Shown here piece by piece: positions 42,785 through 51,826 of a stretch of 64,000 nucleotides of DNA (the stretch's first letter is position 1; every line of letters begins with the position of its first letter). Source of the stretch: Microbacterium azadirachtae (GTDB taxonomy: Bacteria > Actinomycetota > Actinomycetes > Actinomycetales > Microbacteriaceae); assembly GCF_000956505.1 (NCBI RefSeq), contig NZ_JYIX01000035.1, positions 186,001 to 250,000 of the forward strand, written 5' to 3'. The position numbers were made by a program, and so were the translations under genes. Below the pieces are notes generated by a model, which worked only from the letters and a program-made list of their open reading frames with translations, was not told where the DNA came from and searched no databases.

Positions 42785-43471
42785 TCAGACCGCGCGCAGC
42801 ACCGCCACGATCTTGCCGAGCACTGTGGCGTCGTCGCCCAGGATCGGCTCGAAGGCACTGTTGCGGGGGAGCAGCCACACGTGGCCGTCCCGCCGGCGGA
42901 ACGTCTTGACCGTGGCCTCGCCGTCGAGCATGGCCGCGACGATCTCGCCGTTCTCCGCGGTGCCCTGTGAGCGCACGACCACCCAGTCGCCGTCGCAGAT
43001 GGCGGCGTCGATCATCGACTCGCCGGAGACCTTGAGCATGAACAGATCGCCCTTGCCGACGAGCTGACGGGGGAGGGGGAAGATCTCCTCGACCTGCTGC
43101 TCGGCCGTGATCGGCACTCCGGCGGCGATCCGGCCCACGAGCGGCACGAGCGCGGCGTCTCCGACCGAGGGGGCGGTGTCTGCAGGGTTCTCGGTCGAGA
43201 GGCCGGGCAGGTCGATGAGGACCTCCATGGCGCGGGTCTTGCCGGCGTCGCGGCGCAGGTAGCCGCTGAGCTCGAGCTGGCCGAGCTGATGCGTCACGCT
43301 GCTGAGGGACTTGAGACCCACGGCGTCGCCGATCTCGCGCATGCTCGGCGGGTAGCCGTACCGGGCGATCGAGGTCTGGATGACCTCGAGGATCGCCATC
43401 TGCTTCGCACTGAGGCTCTTGCGGCGCCGCGTCCGCGGGGCCTCGGAGCCGAGGTTCGCACCGTCGCTCAT
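42785..43471 (-). CDS. lexA: LexA repressor
   Basis: Protein of 228 aa, master repressor of the SOS response. Winged helix: [30 protein letters not shown] and [21 protein letters not shown]. Self-cleavage site A117-G118 in [10 protein letters not shown]; catalytic S152 (SGESM) and K189 (ATVKTF). RecA filaments trigger cleavage. The ATG has AGGAGA at good spacing. Divergent from the LysM/ChiZ-like gene; LexA-box candidates lie between them. Confidence 0.97.
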   Translation of the reverse strand: MSDGANLGSEAPRTRRRKSLSAKQMAILEVIQTSIARYGYPPSMREIGDAVGLKSLSSVTHQLGQLELSGYLRRDAGKTRAMEVLIDLPGLSTENPADTAPSVGDAALVPLVGRIAAGVPITAEQQVEEIFPLPRQLVGKGDLFMLKVSGESMIDAAICDGDWVVVRSQGTAENGEIVAAMLDGEATVKTFRRRDGHVWLLPRNSAFEPILGDDATVLGKIVAVLRAV

Positions 43472-43572
43472 GCCATCTCCTTCGTGTGCATCGGGCCCTC
43501 GCGGATCCGGTGATCGGCATGGATTCGCGGGCGGCGATTCGAATGTCGGTGGTCCGTGATGGGGTCTTCGTA

Positions 43573-43588
43573 TCGAAACCGTATCCGA
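43573..43588. promoter_or_regulatory. Candidate LexA (SOS) box, lexA side
   Basis: TCGAAACCGTATCCGA matches 10 of 14 fixed positions of the actinobacterial pattern TCGAACANNTGTTCGA. Its place 100 bp before lexA suits autoregulation. Confidence 0.45.
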
Positions 43589-43657
43589 GATCGGGGCGGA
43601 ATCGATAGATCTGTTCGAGCGTGTCGGCGAATCATCGGAACCGATATTCGAAGAATG

Positions 43658-43673
43658 CTTGACAGATGTTCGA
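43658..43673. promoter_or_regulatory. Candidate LexA (SOS) box overlapping the chiZ -35
   Basis: CTTGACAGATGTTCGA matches TCGAACANNTGTTCGA at 10 of 14 fixed positions, with the right half perfect, and covers TTGACA, so bound LexA would block RNA polymerase at chiZ. Confidence 0.55.
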
Positions 43674-43697
43674 ACTCGAAAGTAGTTTCGGTACGTA

Positions 43698-43767
43698 GGT
43701 TCGCCTCTCCAGAGGCCCGGATTCGAAGATCCTCCACACAGGATCCCGATCCGGGGAGAGGCGAACC
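43698..43767 (+). repeat. Long stem-loop at the predicted 5' end of the chiZ mRNA
   Basis: GGTTCGCCTCTCC (43698-43710) pairs with GGAGAGGCGAACC (43755-43767). Inside, CCGGAT (43717-43722) pairs with ATCCGG (43749-43754) and GATCCT (43728-43733) with AGGATC (43740-43745), giving one extended interrupted stem of about 25 pairs. Confidence 0.75.
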
Positions 43768-43792
43768 GACACAGACACTGAGGAGAAGCACC

Positions 43793-44149
43793 ATGAGCAG
43801 CATCACCTTCGCCGGTCCGGTTCCCGCCACGCGACTGCGGATCACCGCACGCGGTCGGCGCGTGCTCGCCGCGCTGGTCGCGCTCCCGGTGGCTGCGGCG
43901 ATCGCGTTCGCGGCGCTGAGCGGCGGATCCGCGCTCGCCTCCGGTGAGCAGACGACGGGCAACACCTTCGCCACCGTCACCGTCCAGCCCGGCGACACCC
44001 TGTGGTCCATCGCGGGTGAGGTCGCACCGAACGCCGACCCGCGCGACGTCGTCGCCAAGATCTCCCAGCTGAACCTCGTCGACGGCGGCGTGATCGAGGT
44101 CGGGCAGCACCTGGCCATCCCGGCGGAGTACGGCGCGACCGGACGCTGA
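43793..44149 (+). CDS. LysM-domain protein, ChiZ/DivS-like SOS cell-division regulator
   Basis: Protein of 118 aa: basic cytoplasmic start, one membrane/signal helix ([19 protein letters not shown]) and an extracytoplasmic LysM domain ([19 protein letters not shown] ... [22 protein letters not shown] core). Divergent from lexA, as are Rv2719c (ChiZ) in Mycobacterium tuberculosis and DivS in Corynebacterium glutamicum, which are SOS-induced and slow division. The role is inferred from architecture plus position. AGGAG is upstream of ATG; a LexA box overlaps the -35. Confidence 0.8.
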   Translation: MSSITFAGPVPATRLRITARGRRVLAALVALPVAAAIAFAALSGGSALASGEQTTGNTFATVTVQPGDTLWSIAGEVAPNADPRDVVAKISQLNLVDGGVIEVGQHLAIPAEYGATGR

Positions 44150-44184
44150 TCGTCATGCGACACCGGCACCACAGCCGGGCCGCC

Positions 44185-44190
44185 TAGCAT
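44185..44190 (+). promoter_or_regulatory. -10 box TAGCAT of the his operon promoter
   Basis: TAGCAT ends six bases before the hisC GTG at 44197. No leader peptide or T-box is possible in a leaderless message, so attenuation is excluded here. Confidence 0.6.
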
Positions 44191-44196
44191 GGCAGG

Positions 44197-45282
44197 GTGA
44201 CTGTCTCGCTCGACGACTTACCCCTTCGTGACGACCTCCGCGGGCTGCGCCCCTACGGGGCCCCGCAGGCGCCTCTGCCCGTGGCGCTGAACGTTAACGA
44301 GAACACGCATCCGGTACCCGAGAAGGTCGCGAGCGACATTCTCGACGACATCGCAGTGGCGCTGCGCGACGTCAACCGGTACCCGGACCGCGAGTTCACC
44401 GAGCTCCGCGAGGCGTTCGCCGGCTACCTCGGCCACGACCTCGTGGCCGCGAACATCTGGGCGGGCAACGGGTCCAACGAGGTGCTCCAGCACATCCTGC
44501 AGGCCTTCGCCGGCCCTGGCCGCACCGTGTTCGGGTTCGCGCCGACCTATTCGATGTACCCGCTGCTCGCCCAGGGCACGGGGGCGACCTGGGTCGCCGG
44601 GGTCCGCCACCCCGACTACGAGCTGACGGTCGACGAGGCGGTCGCGCAGGTCCTGGAGCACGATCCGGACGTGATCCTGCTGTGCGCGCCGAACAACCCC
44701 ACGGGCACCCCGCTGCCTCTCGACGTGATCGAGGCGGTGTACGAGGCCGCGCGAGGCATCGTCATCGTCGACGAGGCGTACCAGGAGTTCGCGCCGAAGG
44801 ATTCGCCGACGGCGCTGACGCTGCTCGAGGGGCGGCCGCGGCTCGCCGTCTCCCGCACCATGAGCAAAGCCTTCGCCTTCGCGGGGGCGAGGGTCGGCTA
44901 CCTCGCCGCGGATCCGGCGTTCATCGACGCCCTGCGTCTGGTGCGCCTGCCGTACCACCTGAGCGCGCTCACCCAGGCGGCGGCGATCGCGGCGCTGCGG
45001 AACGCGCCGATCATGCTCGCGATGGTCGACGAGATCGTCGCACAGCGCGATCGCATCTCCGCCACGCTCGAGGCCCTGGGGTACGAACCCCACCCGTCCT
45101 GGTCCAACTTCGTGCTGTTCGGCGGGGTCTCCGATCCCGCCGCGACCTGGCGCGCCCTCTACGACAGGGGCGTGCTGATCCGCGATGTCGGCATCCCGCA
45201 CCACCTGCGCGTCACGGCCGGAACCGAGGCCGAGACCACCGCATTCCTGGACGCCCTCGCCTCGATAGGATCGGCCTCATGA
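44197..45282 (+). CDS. hisC: Histidinol-phosphate aminotransferase
   Basis: Protein of 361 aa, PLP enzyme converting imidazole-acetol phosphate to histidinol phosphate with glutamate. Motifs: [46 protein letters not shown] and [18 protein letters not shown] with the PLP lysine K224. GTG start, leaderless. hisB and hisH follow with ATGA/GTGA overlaps. Confidence 0.95.
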   Translation: MTVSLDDLPLRDDLRGLRPYGAPQAPLPVALNVNENTHPVPEKVASDILDDIAVALRDVNRYPDREFTELREAFAGYLGHDLVAANIWAGNGSNEVLQHILQAFAGPGRTVFGFAPTYSMYPLLAQGTGATWVAGVRHPDYELTVDEAVAQVLEHDPDVILLCAPNNPTGTPLPLDVIEAVYEAARGIVIVDEAYQEFAPKDSPTALTLLEGRPRLAVSRTMSKAFAFAGARVGYLAADPAFIDALRLVRLPYHLSALTQAAAIAALRNAPIMLAMVDEIVAQRDRISATLEALGYEPHPSWSNFVLFGGVSDPAATWRALYDRGVLIRDVGIPHHLRVTAGTEAETTAFLDALASIGSAS

Positions 45283-45899
45283 CCGCTGAGACCCCCGCTG
45301 CGGCCCGGACCGCGCGCCGCACCCGCTCCACGTCCGAGTCGACGATCGAGCTCGAGCTCGATCTCGACGGCACGGGTCAGAGCCACATCGACACCTCGGT
45401 CCCGTTCTTCGACCACCTGCTGACGGCGTTCGCGAAGCACTCGCTGACCGATCTGACCGTGCGCGCCTCGGGCGACACCCACATCGACGCGCACCACACG
45501 GTGGAGGACGTGGCGATCGTGCTCGGCCAGGCGATCCGCGAGGCGCTCGGCGACAAGAGCGGCATCTCCCGCTACGGCGACGCGCTCGTCCCGCTCGACG
45601 AGGCGCTCGTGCAGGCGGTCGTCGACATCTCCGGTCGCCCCTACCTCGTGCACGAGGGAGAGCCGGCCGGCTACGAGCACCACCTCATCGGCGGCCACTT
45701 CACCGGATCCCTCGTTCGTCACGTCTTCGAGGCGATCGCGTACAACGCCGCCCTGACCGTGCACGTGCGCGTGATCAGCGGCCGCGACCCGCACCACATC
45801 GCGGAGGCCGAGTTCAAGGCGTTCGCGCGTGCGTTCCGTCAGGCCAAGGCGCTCGACCCCCTCGTGGTCGGCGTGCCCTCGACCAAGGGCGCCCTGTGA
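45279..45899 (+). CDS. hisB: Imidazoleglycerol-phosphate dehydratase
   Basis: Protein of 206 aa, monofunctional HisB as in other actinobacteria. The manganese-site His motifs are [14 protein letters not shown] and [40 protein letters not shown] is the conserved N-terminal region. Coupled to hisC and hisH. Confidence 0.96.
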   Translation: MTAETPAAARTARRTRSTSESTIELELDLDGTGQSHIDTSVPFFDHLLTAFAKHSLTDLTVRASGDTHIDAHHTVEDVAIVLGQAIREALGDKSGISRYGDALVPLDEALVQAVVDISGRPYLVHEGEPAGYEHHLIGGHFTGSLVRHVFEAIAYNAALTVHVRVISGRDPHHIAEAEFKAFARAFRQAKALDPLVVGVPSTKGAL

Positions 45900-46546
45900 G
45901 CGAGGGTGCAGAAGGCCGTCGTCCGACCGTCGCGGTCTTCGACTACGGGTCCGGCAACGTGCACTCGGCCGTGAAGGCGCTGATCCGCGCCGGCGCCGAC
46001 GCGCAGCTCACCGGCGACCGCGCCGCGGCCCTCGAGGCCGACGGGCTCGTGGTACCCGGCGTCGGCGCGTTCGCGGCCGTCCGCGAGGCGCTGGCCGCGC
46101 ACCGCGGGGATGAGATCATCGAGCGGCGCCTGGCCGGCGGCCGCCCCGTGCTGGGCATCTGCGTCGGCATGCAGGTCCTGTTCGAGGGCGGTGTCGAGCG
46201 CGGCGCCGAGGTCGAAGGGCTGGGCGAGTGGCCCGGCATCGTGACAGAGCTCGATGCGCCGGTCCTGCCGCACATGGGCTGGAACACCGTCGAACCCGAT
46301 CCCGGCAGCGTGCTGTTCCGCGGGATCGAGCACGAGCGCTTCTACTTCGTGCACTCCTTCGCCGCGCAGACGTGGGAGCTCGAGGTCATGCCGCCATTCC
46401 CCGAGCCGCACCTCACGTGGGCCGAGCACGGCTCGCGCTTCCTCGCCGCGGTCGAGAACGGCCCGCTCTCCGCGACGCAGTTCCACCCAGAGAAGTCCGG
46501 CGAGGCGGGCATCCAGCTCCTCCGGAACTGGATCTCCACGCTCTGA
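45896..46546 (+). CDS. hisH: Imidazole glycerol phosphate synthase, glutaminase subunit
   Basis: Protein of 216 aa that releases ammonia from glutamine for HisF. Catalytic triad C89 (GICVGMQ), H197 and E199 (FHPEKSG); opening [18 protein letters not shown] start overlaps hisB stop. HisF is not in the window, so its partner is encoded elsewhere. Confidence 0.95.
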   Translation: MSEGAEGRRPTVAVFDYGSGNVHSAVKALIRAGADAQLTGDRAAALEADGLVVPGVGAFAAVREALAAHRGDEIIERRLAGGRPVLGICVGMQVLFEGGVERGAEVEGLGEWPGIVTELDAPVLPHMGWNTVEPDPGSVLFRGIEHERFYFVHSFAAQTWELEVMPPFPEPHLTWAEHGSRFLAAVENGPLSATQFHPEKSGEAGIQLLRNWISTL

Positions 46547-46598
46547 TCCGTCCGAACCGTGTGACGCCGGGCGATTGGTGCCCCGGCCGTGCGCGGAC

Positions 46599-46604
46599 TA
46601 CTCT
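46599..46604 (+). promoter_or_regulatory. -10 box TACTCT before priA
   Basis: TACTCT predicts a start near 46611-46613 and a leader of about 45 bases with GAAGGA before ATG 46658, so priA can be transcribed apart from hisCBH. Confidence 0.45.
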
Positions 46605-46657
46605 CTTCTCTCGTGCCGCGCCCGAAGCGCGCGGTGCATCGTGACCCGAAGGACGAC

Positions 46658-47404
46658 ATGAACGAGTTCGCGCAGTCCCCCTCCCTGACCCTCCTCCCGG
46701 CCGTCGACGTCGCGGGCGGACAGGCCGTCCGCCTGACCCAGGGCGAGGCCGGAACGGAGACCAGCTACGGCGATCCGATGGACGCCGCTGCGGAGTGGGT
46801 GGATCAGGGAGCCGAGTGGATCCACCTGGTCGACCTCGACGCCGCGTTCGGCCGCGGCAGCAACACCGCGATCCTGCGCCGCGTGATCAAGCAGTTCCGC
46901 AGCGTCAACGTCGAGCTGTCCGGTGGCATCCGCGATGACGCGAGCCTCGAGGCGGCGCTGGAATCTGGCGCTTCCCGCATCAACCTCGGCACCGCGGCGC
47001 TCGAGAACCCCGAGTGGGCCGCGGACGTCATCGCCCGCTACGGCGACGCGGTCGCGGTGGGCCTGGACGTCCGCGGCACGACCCTCGCCGCCCGCGGCTG
47101 GACCAAGGAGGGCGGCGACCTCTGGACGGTGCTCGACCGCCTCGAGGACGCCGGGTGCAGCCGCTACGTCGTCACCGACGTCACCAAGGACGGCACGCTC
47201 AAGGGCCCGAACCTCGACCTGCTCCGCGAGATCACCGCGCGCACCCCCAAGCCCGTCGTGGCCTCGGGAGGCATCGCGAACCTCGACGACATCGCCGCGC
47301 TCCGCGAGCTCGTGCCGCTCGGCGTCGAGGGCGCGATCGTCGGCAAGGCGCTGTACGCCGGCGCGTTCACCCTGGCCGAGGCGCTGGATGTCGCCGGATC
47401 CTGA
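46658..47404 (+). CDS. priA: Bifunctional HisA/TrpF isomerase PriA
   Basis: Protein of 248 aa, (beta-alpha)8 barrel. [47 protein letters not shown] core and [14 protein letters not shown] are the actinobacterial PriA pattern, which isomerises both ProFAR (histidine) and PRA (tryptophan). ATG with GAAGGA is preferred; an in-frame GTG at 46613 at the predicted transcript start would add 15 residues without homology. Confidence 0.93.
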   Translation: MNEFAQSPSLTLLPAVDVAGGQAVRLTQGEAGTETSYGDPMDAAAEWVDQGAEWIHLVDLDAAFGRGSNTAILRRVIKQFRSVNVELSGGIRDDASLEAALESGASRINLGTAALENPEWAADVIARYGDAVAVGLDVRGTTLAARGWTKEGGDLWTVLDRLEDAGCSRYVVTDVTKDGTLKGPNLDLLREITARTPKPVVASGGIANLDDIAALRELVPLGVEGAIVGKALYAGAFTLAEALDVAGS

Positions 47405-48209
47405 CCACGCCGCGTCCGCGGCGTGCGATCACGATCACGACCACGGCGCGCACGGCAATGCGGGCGACTCCGCAGGCGTGCCCTGGGCGGGACGCTCCTT
47501 CCAGGAGAACACCCGGGCGAGCGACGACGGATCCGCGGATCCGGCGCTCTGGGACGCACTGACGCGCTTCCGCGCCGGTGACGGCTCGCAGGCCGAGGTC
47601 GTGGACGCTTTCCGCACGGCGCGCGTGCTCGTGCCGCTCGTCGCGGAGAAGGGCGACGAAGGCGTGGCGCCGTCCGGACTGACGTTGGACAAGACCCAGG
47701 AGCTCTCGCTCGTCACGGTCGCCGCGCCCGACGGGCGCACGGTGCAGCCGGCCTTCACGAGCGTCGGCACCATGCGCTCCTGGGATGCGGTCGCGCGCCC
47801 GATCCCCGTCGAGGCAGCCCGCGTGGCGTTGTCCGCGTCGTCGGGCGACGCCGAGCTGATCGTGCTGGACCCCGGATCCGCGACCGAGTTCGTCCTGCGC
47901 CGCCCCGCCGTGTGGGCGATCGCGCAGGGGCAGAACTGGGAGCCGAGCTTCCTCTCGCCCGAGGTCTACGCGGGCCTCCTGGAGAGCGTCGGCAGCGAGC
48001 TCGCCGTGATCGACGTCGCCGTCTCCGCGGGCGACCCCGACGCGCGCCTGCGCGGACCGGAGCTCGTCGTCACGCTCGAGCTCGTCGAGGGGCTGGATCG
48101 GGAGACGCTCGATGCGGTGCTCGCCCGCCTCGCGCAGCGCTGGGCCGCCGACGACCGCATCGCGGTGCTCGTCGACTCGCTCACCGTGCGCCTGCGCGCG
48201 AGCGTCTGA
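47388..48209 (+). CDS. SseB family protein
   Basis: Protein of 273 aa. The N-terminal SseB domain is visible around [29 protein letters not shown] and [17 protein letters not shown]. The function of SseB-like proteins next to his genes in actinobacteria is unknown. The first 25 residues are His/Asp-rich ([11 protein letters not shown]), a possible metal-binding tail. It starts inside priA, overlapping by 17 bases, with GAGG six bases upstream, so it is co-translated. Confidence 0.82.
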   Translation: MSPDPDHAASAACDHDHDHGAHGNAGDSAGVPWAGRSFQENTRASDDGSADPALWDALTRFRAGDGSQAEVVDAFRTARVLVPLVAEKGDEGVAPSGLTLDKTQELSLVTVAAPDGRTVQPAFTSVGTMRSWDAVARPIPVEAARVALSASSGDAELIVLDPGSATEFVLRRPAVWAIAQGQNWEPSFLSPEVYAGLLESVGSELAVIDVAVSAGDPDARLRGPELVVTLELVEGLDRETLDAVLARLAQRWAADDRIAVLVDSLTVRLRASV

Positions 48210-48248
48210 GGGCGGAAGCGAGCGAACTCGCCCCCGCCCGCGGCGAGG

Positions 48249-48626
48249 TCAGTTGACCGGTCCGGTCCACTTCTCGCCGGGGCCCTGCCCGATCGGGTCC
48301 GGGATGACGGAGGCCTCGCGGAAGGCGAGCTGCACGGAGCGCAGGCCGTCGCGCAGGGAGCGCGCGTGCATGTCGCTGATCTCGGGGGCGGCGGCGGTGA
48401 TGAGGCCGGCCAGGGCGTTGATGAGCTTGCGCGCCTCGTCCAGGTCCTTCTGCGTCTCGGGATCGTCCGCGAGGCCCACCTTGACCGCGGCCGCGCTCAG
48501 CAGGTGCACGGCGGCGGTGGTGATCACCTCGACGGCGGCGACATCCGCGATGTCGCGGGCGGCTCCCGACGCGTCGGGGGAGATGGGGGTGACGTGCTCG
48601 TGGCCGTCGGGCGCGGGAGTGCTCAC
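48249..48626 (-). CDS. DUF1844 family protein
   Basis: Protein of 125 aa. [31 protein letters not shown] and [16 protein letters not shown] are the helical DUF1844 pattern found beside infC in actinobacteria. Function unknown. GTG 48626 is chosen because the frame upstream lacks family sequence and GGAAAG lies eight bases before it. Divergent from the infC operon. Confidence 0.87.
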   Translation of the reverse strand: MSTPAPDGHEHVTPISPDASGAARDIADVAAVEVITTAAVHLLSAAAVKVGLADDPETQKDLDEARKLINALAGLITAAAPEISDMHARSLRDGLRSVQLAFREASVIPDPIGQGPGEKWTGPVN

Positions 48627-48658
48627 TGTGCCGGCTTTCCGAAGGTCTTGCCTTCTGA

Positions 48659-48664
48659 TAGACT
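48659..48664 (+). promoter_or_regulatory. -10 box TAGACT of the infC operon promoter
   Basis: TAGACT predicts a start near 48671, giving a leader of about 236 bases before infC, much longer than other leaders in this window. Confidence 0.5.
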
Positions 48665-48734
48665 TCTGCGGGCTCCGGGGCTTCATGTCCCGGCACGAAA
48701 GAGGATTCACTTCCCACCCGCGCTTGCCGCTCAA

Positions 48735-48834
48735 GGCTACCGGGTTCAGCACTCCGCCGATTCACATCGGTAGCCGCTGTGCAGCGAAGGCTGCGCAGCG
48801 GGTCAGGGTGCCGCCGGCGTCTGAATGCCGGCGG
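48735..48834 (+). promoter_or_regulatory. Structured infC leader (three hairpins)
   Basis: GGCTACCG (48735-48742) pairs with CGGTAGCC (48768-48775); GCTGTGCAGC (48776-48785) with GCTGCGCAGC (48790-48799) around GAAG; CCGCCGGC (48811-48818) with GCCGGCGG (48827-48834). Candidate cis-regulatory RNA of the IF-3/L35/L20 operon. I cannot match it to a known L20 leader by eye. Confidence 0.5.
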
Positions 48835-48906
48835 GTGGGACGATTCTGATTTCGCCCGTGATCCGTCCGGATCATGGTGGCCGAAACCATCGTCTAAGGA
48901 GTCCGC

Positions 48907-49563
<657 letters not shown>

Positions 49564-49650
49564 TCCCCGGATCCCACAGTCCCACACAGACCTCCCGCAC
49601 GACGGGCAGAACCCTGTCGCCCAGCTGGGCGCCATACGAAGGAAGAGAAG

Positions 49651-49845
49651 ATGCCGAAGCAGAAGACCCACTCGGGTGCCAAGAAGCGCTTCAAGATCAC
49701 CGGCAGCGGAAAGCTGAAGAAGCAGCAGGCCGGGATGCGCCACAACCTCGAGCTGAAGTCGAGCCGTCGCACCCGTCGCCTCAACCAGGACCAGGTGCTG
49801 TCGAAGGCAGACACCAAGGTCGCCAAGAAGCTCCTCGGCCGCTGA
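49651..49845 (+). CDS. rpmI: 50S ribosomal protein L35
   Basis: Protein of 64 aa, [20 protein letters not shown] with the basic tail [16 protein letters not shown]. Second gene of the operon, GGAAGAGAAG before ATG. Confidence 0.97.
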   Translation: MPKQKTHSGAKKRFKITGSGKLKKQQAGMRHNLELKSSRRTRRLNQDQVLSKADTKVAKKLLGR

Positions 49846-49874
49846 CGCCGATCGCACGATAGGAATACACGAAA

Positions 49875-50261
49875 ATGGCTAGAGTCAAGCGCGCCGTCAA
49901 CGCTCACAAGAAGCGCCGCGTCATCCTCGAGCGCGCCTCGGGTTACCGTGGCCAGCGCTCGCGCCTGTACCGCAAGGCGAAGGAGCAGGTCACCCACTCC
50001 CTCGTCTACGCGTACCGCGACCGTCGCAAGCGCAAGGGCGACTTCCGCCGTCTGTGGATCCAGCGCATCAACGCCGCTGCCCGCCAGAACGGCATCACGT
50101 ACAACCGCTTCATCCAGGGCCTCGGTCTTGCCGGCGTCCAGGTCGACCGCCGCATGCTCGCCGAGCTCGCGGTCAACGAGCCGGCGACCTTCGCCGCTCT
50201 GGTCGAGACGGCCCGCAAGGCTCTGCCGGCGGACGTCAACGCGCCCAAGTCGGCTGCGTAA
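49875..50261 (+). CDS. rplT: 50S ribosomal protein L20
   Basis: Protein of 128 aa, [20 protein letters not shown] opening and [20 protein letters not shown] core. L20 binds 23S rRNA early in assembly and in other bacteria represses its own operon through the leader RNA. A strong hairpin follows the stop. Confidence 0.97.
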   Translation: MARVKRAVNAHKKRRVILERASGYRGQRSRLYRKAKEQVTHSLVYAYRDRRKRKGDFRRLWIQRINAAARQNGITYNRFIQGLGLAGVQVDRRMLAELAVNEPATFAALVETARKALPADVNAPKSAA

Positions 50262-50274
50262 GCATCTGGTTCAC

Positions 50275-50308
50275 GAAGGGGCGCCGTCCGCGAGAACGGC
50301 GCCCCTTC
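50275..50308 (+). terminator. Terminator of the infC-rpmI-rplT operon
   Basis: GAAGGGGCGCCGT (50275-50287) pairs perfectly with ACGGCGCCCCTTC (50296-50308), 13 bp with an 8-base loop. Confidence 0.75.
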
Positions 50309-50316
50309 CGTGTCCC

Positions 50317-50322
50317 TAGACT
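50317..50322 (+). promoter_or_regulatory. -10 box TAGACT deciding the rRNA methyltransferase start
   Basis: TAGACT ends six bases before GTG 50329 and only three before ATG 50326, so the GTG best fits a leaderless transcript. Confidence 0.5.
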
Positions 50323-50328
50323 GTGATG

Positions 50329-51129
50329 GTGCTGGAGAATCCCCGATCCCCGCGCGTGCGCGCCGTCGCCAAGCTCACCAAGCGCAGTGCCCGCACCGAG
50401 ACCGGCCTGTTCCTTCTGGAGGGACCGCAGGCGGTGCGTGAAGCGCTGTCCTATCGGCCAGAGGCGATCGTCGAGCTCTTCGCCACGCCGACCGCCTGGG
50501 ACAAGCACGGCGACCTGCGCCAGGCCGCGGCCGACGCCGACGTGCGCTTCGAGTACGTGACGGAGTTCGTGCTCGCCGCGATGGCCGACACCGTCACGCC
50601 GCAGGGAGTGGTCGCCGTCGCCCGGCAGATGCCCACCTCGGTGCGGGACATCTTCGCCGCCTCGCCGCGCCTCGTCGCGATCTGCGAGGAGATCCGCGAT
50701 CCCGGCAACCTCGGCACGATCATCCGCGCCGCCGATGCGACCGGCGCCGATGCGGTCGTGCTCACCGGCCGCACGGTCGACCTGTACAACCCGAAGGTCG
50801 TGCGCTCGACCACCGGATCCCTGTTCCACCTGCCGGTCTCGGTCGGCGGAGAGCTCACCGACGTCGTCGAACGTGCGCACGCGGCGGGCCTGCAGGTGGT
50901 CGCGGCAGACGTGAAGGGCGACGACCTGCTCGCGGCCCGCGCCGAGGGCGTGCTCGCCCGGCCCACGGCCTGGCTGTTCGGCAACGAGGCACGGGGGCTC
51001 GAGGAGCCCGCGCTGGAGCTGGCCGATCGGGCGCTGCGGCTGCCGATCTTCGGCCGGGCCGAATCGCTGAACCTCGCGACCGCCGCGAGCGTGTGCCTGT
51101 ACGAGAGCGCGTTCGCGCAGCGGGCGTAG
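50329..51129 (+). CDS. TrmH/SpoU family rRNA (ribose-2'-O) methyltransferase
   Basis: Protein of 266 aa. The N-terminal L30e-like substrate domain is followed by a SPOUT knot: EEIRDPGNLGTIIRAADATG (motif 1), WLFGNEARGLEEP (motif 2) and LPIFGRAESLNLATAASVCLYE (motif 3, SAM-binding knot). The gene regularly follows rplT in actinobacteria; the exact rRNA site is not known from sequence. In-frame starts at 50323 and 50326 exist but are close to the -10 box. Confidence 0.9.
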   Translation: MLENPRSPRVRAVAKLTKRSARTETGLFLLEGPQAVREALSYRPEAIVELFATPTAWDKHGDLRQAAADADVRFEYVTEFVLAAMADTVTPQGVVAVARQMPTSVRDIFAASPRLVAICEEIRDPGNLGTIIRAADATGADAVVLTGRTVDLYNPKVVRSTTGSLFHLPVSVGGELTDVVERAHAAGLQVVAADVKGDDLLAARAEGVLARPTAWLFGNEARGLEEPALELADRALRLPIFGRAESLNLATAASVCLYESAFAQRA

Positions 51130-51154
51130 GGGTCGCAGGAGACACGCCCCCGGT

Positions 51155-51823
51155 ATGAAGATCCTCATCGTCGAAGACGACGAACGCGTGGCCGATGCCC
51201 TTGCCGGCTTCCTCGGCCGCGCCGGCTACGCGGTCGAGCGTGCCGGCGACGGGCGCGGCGCCCTCGACATGCTCGGCTCTGACACCGAGGCGGTGATCCT
51301 CGACCTCGGCCTCCCCGACATCGACGGCATCGAGCTGTGCCGGCGCATCCGCGCGGTCAGCGGGGTTCCGATCCTCATCGCCACGGCGCGCAGTCAGGTG
51401 CACGAGCGGATCCGGGGGCTGCGGGCAGGGGCCGACGACTTCCTCGTCAAGCCCTACGACGTGCAGGAGCTGCTGGCCCGCATCGAGGCGGTCACCCGCC
51501 GCAGCCATGCGATCGGCACCGAGGTGGGCCCCGTGGGCATCGACATCGACGGCGTGCGGATCGATCTGGTCGCGCGCCGGGTGCTCGTGGACGGCGAGCC
51601 CGTCGAGCTGACCCGCAAGGAGTTCGACATCGTCGCGGTGCTCGCCCGCTATCCCGGCGTGCCCGTCCCCAGGGAGCGGCTCATCCGCGAGGTGTGGAAC
51701 ACCGACTGGCAGAGCTTCGCCCGCTCGCTCGAGGTGCACGTCGCCTCGATCCGTCGCAAGCTCGGGCGGCCAGCGCTCATCGAGACGGTGCGCGGCGTGG
51801 GCTACCGGCTGACAGGGCTGTGA
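51155..51823 (+). CDS. OmpR-family response regulator
   Basis: Protein of 222 aa. Receiver domain with phospho-acceptor D50 (VILDLGLPD), acidic pocket VEDDERV and K in LVKPYD; C-terminal winged helix with VELTRKEFDIVAVLARYPG and RSLEVHVASIRRKLG. Forms an operon with the sensor kinase 3 bases downstream. A tandem CTCAAG repeat before the glutamate transporter at 54232 is its likely target (inference). Confidence 0.95.
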   Translation: MKILIVEDDERVADALAGFLGRAGYAVERAGDGRGALDMLGSDTEAVILDLGLPDIDGIELCRRIRAVSGVPILIATARSQVHERIRGLRAGADDFLVKPYDVQELLARIEAVTRRSHAIGTEVGPVGIDIDGVRIDLVARRVLVDGEPVELTRKEFDIVAVLARYPGVPVPRERLIREVWNTDWQSFARSLEVHVASIRRKLGRPALIETVRGVGYRLTGL

Positions 51824-51826
51824 CCC

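Larger units (their letters stand above)
43472..43792. promoter_or_regulatory. lexA/chiZ intergenic control region
   Basis: This 321-bp gap has no gene. It holds two LexA-box candidates (43573-43588 and 43658-43673), a half-site TGTTCGA at 43612-43618, a palindrome ATTCGAAT (43537-43544), the chiZ promoter (TTGACA 43659-43664, 18 bp, TAGTTT 43683-43688) and the hairpin 43698-43767. Confidence 0.6.
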
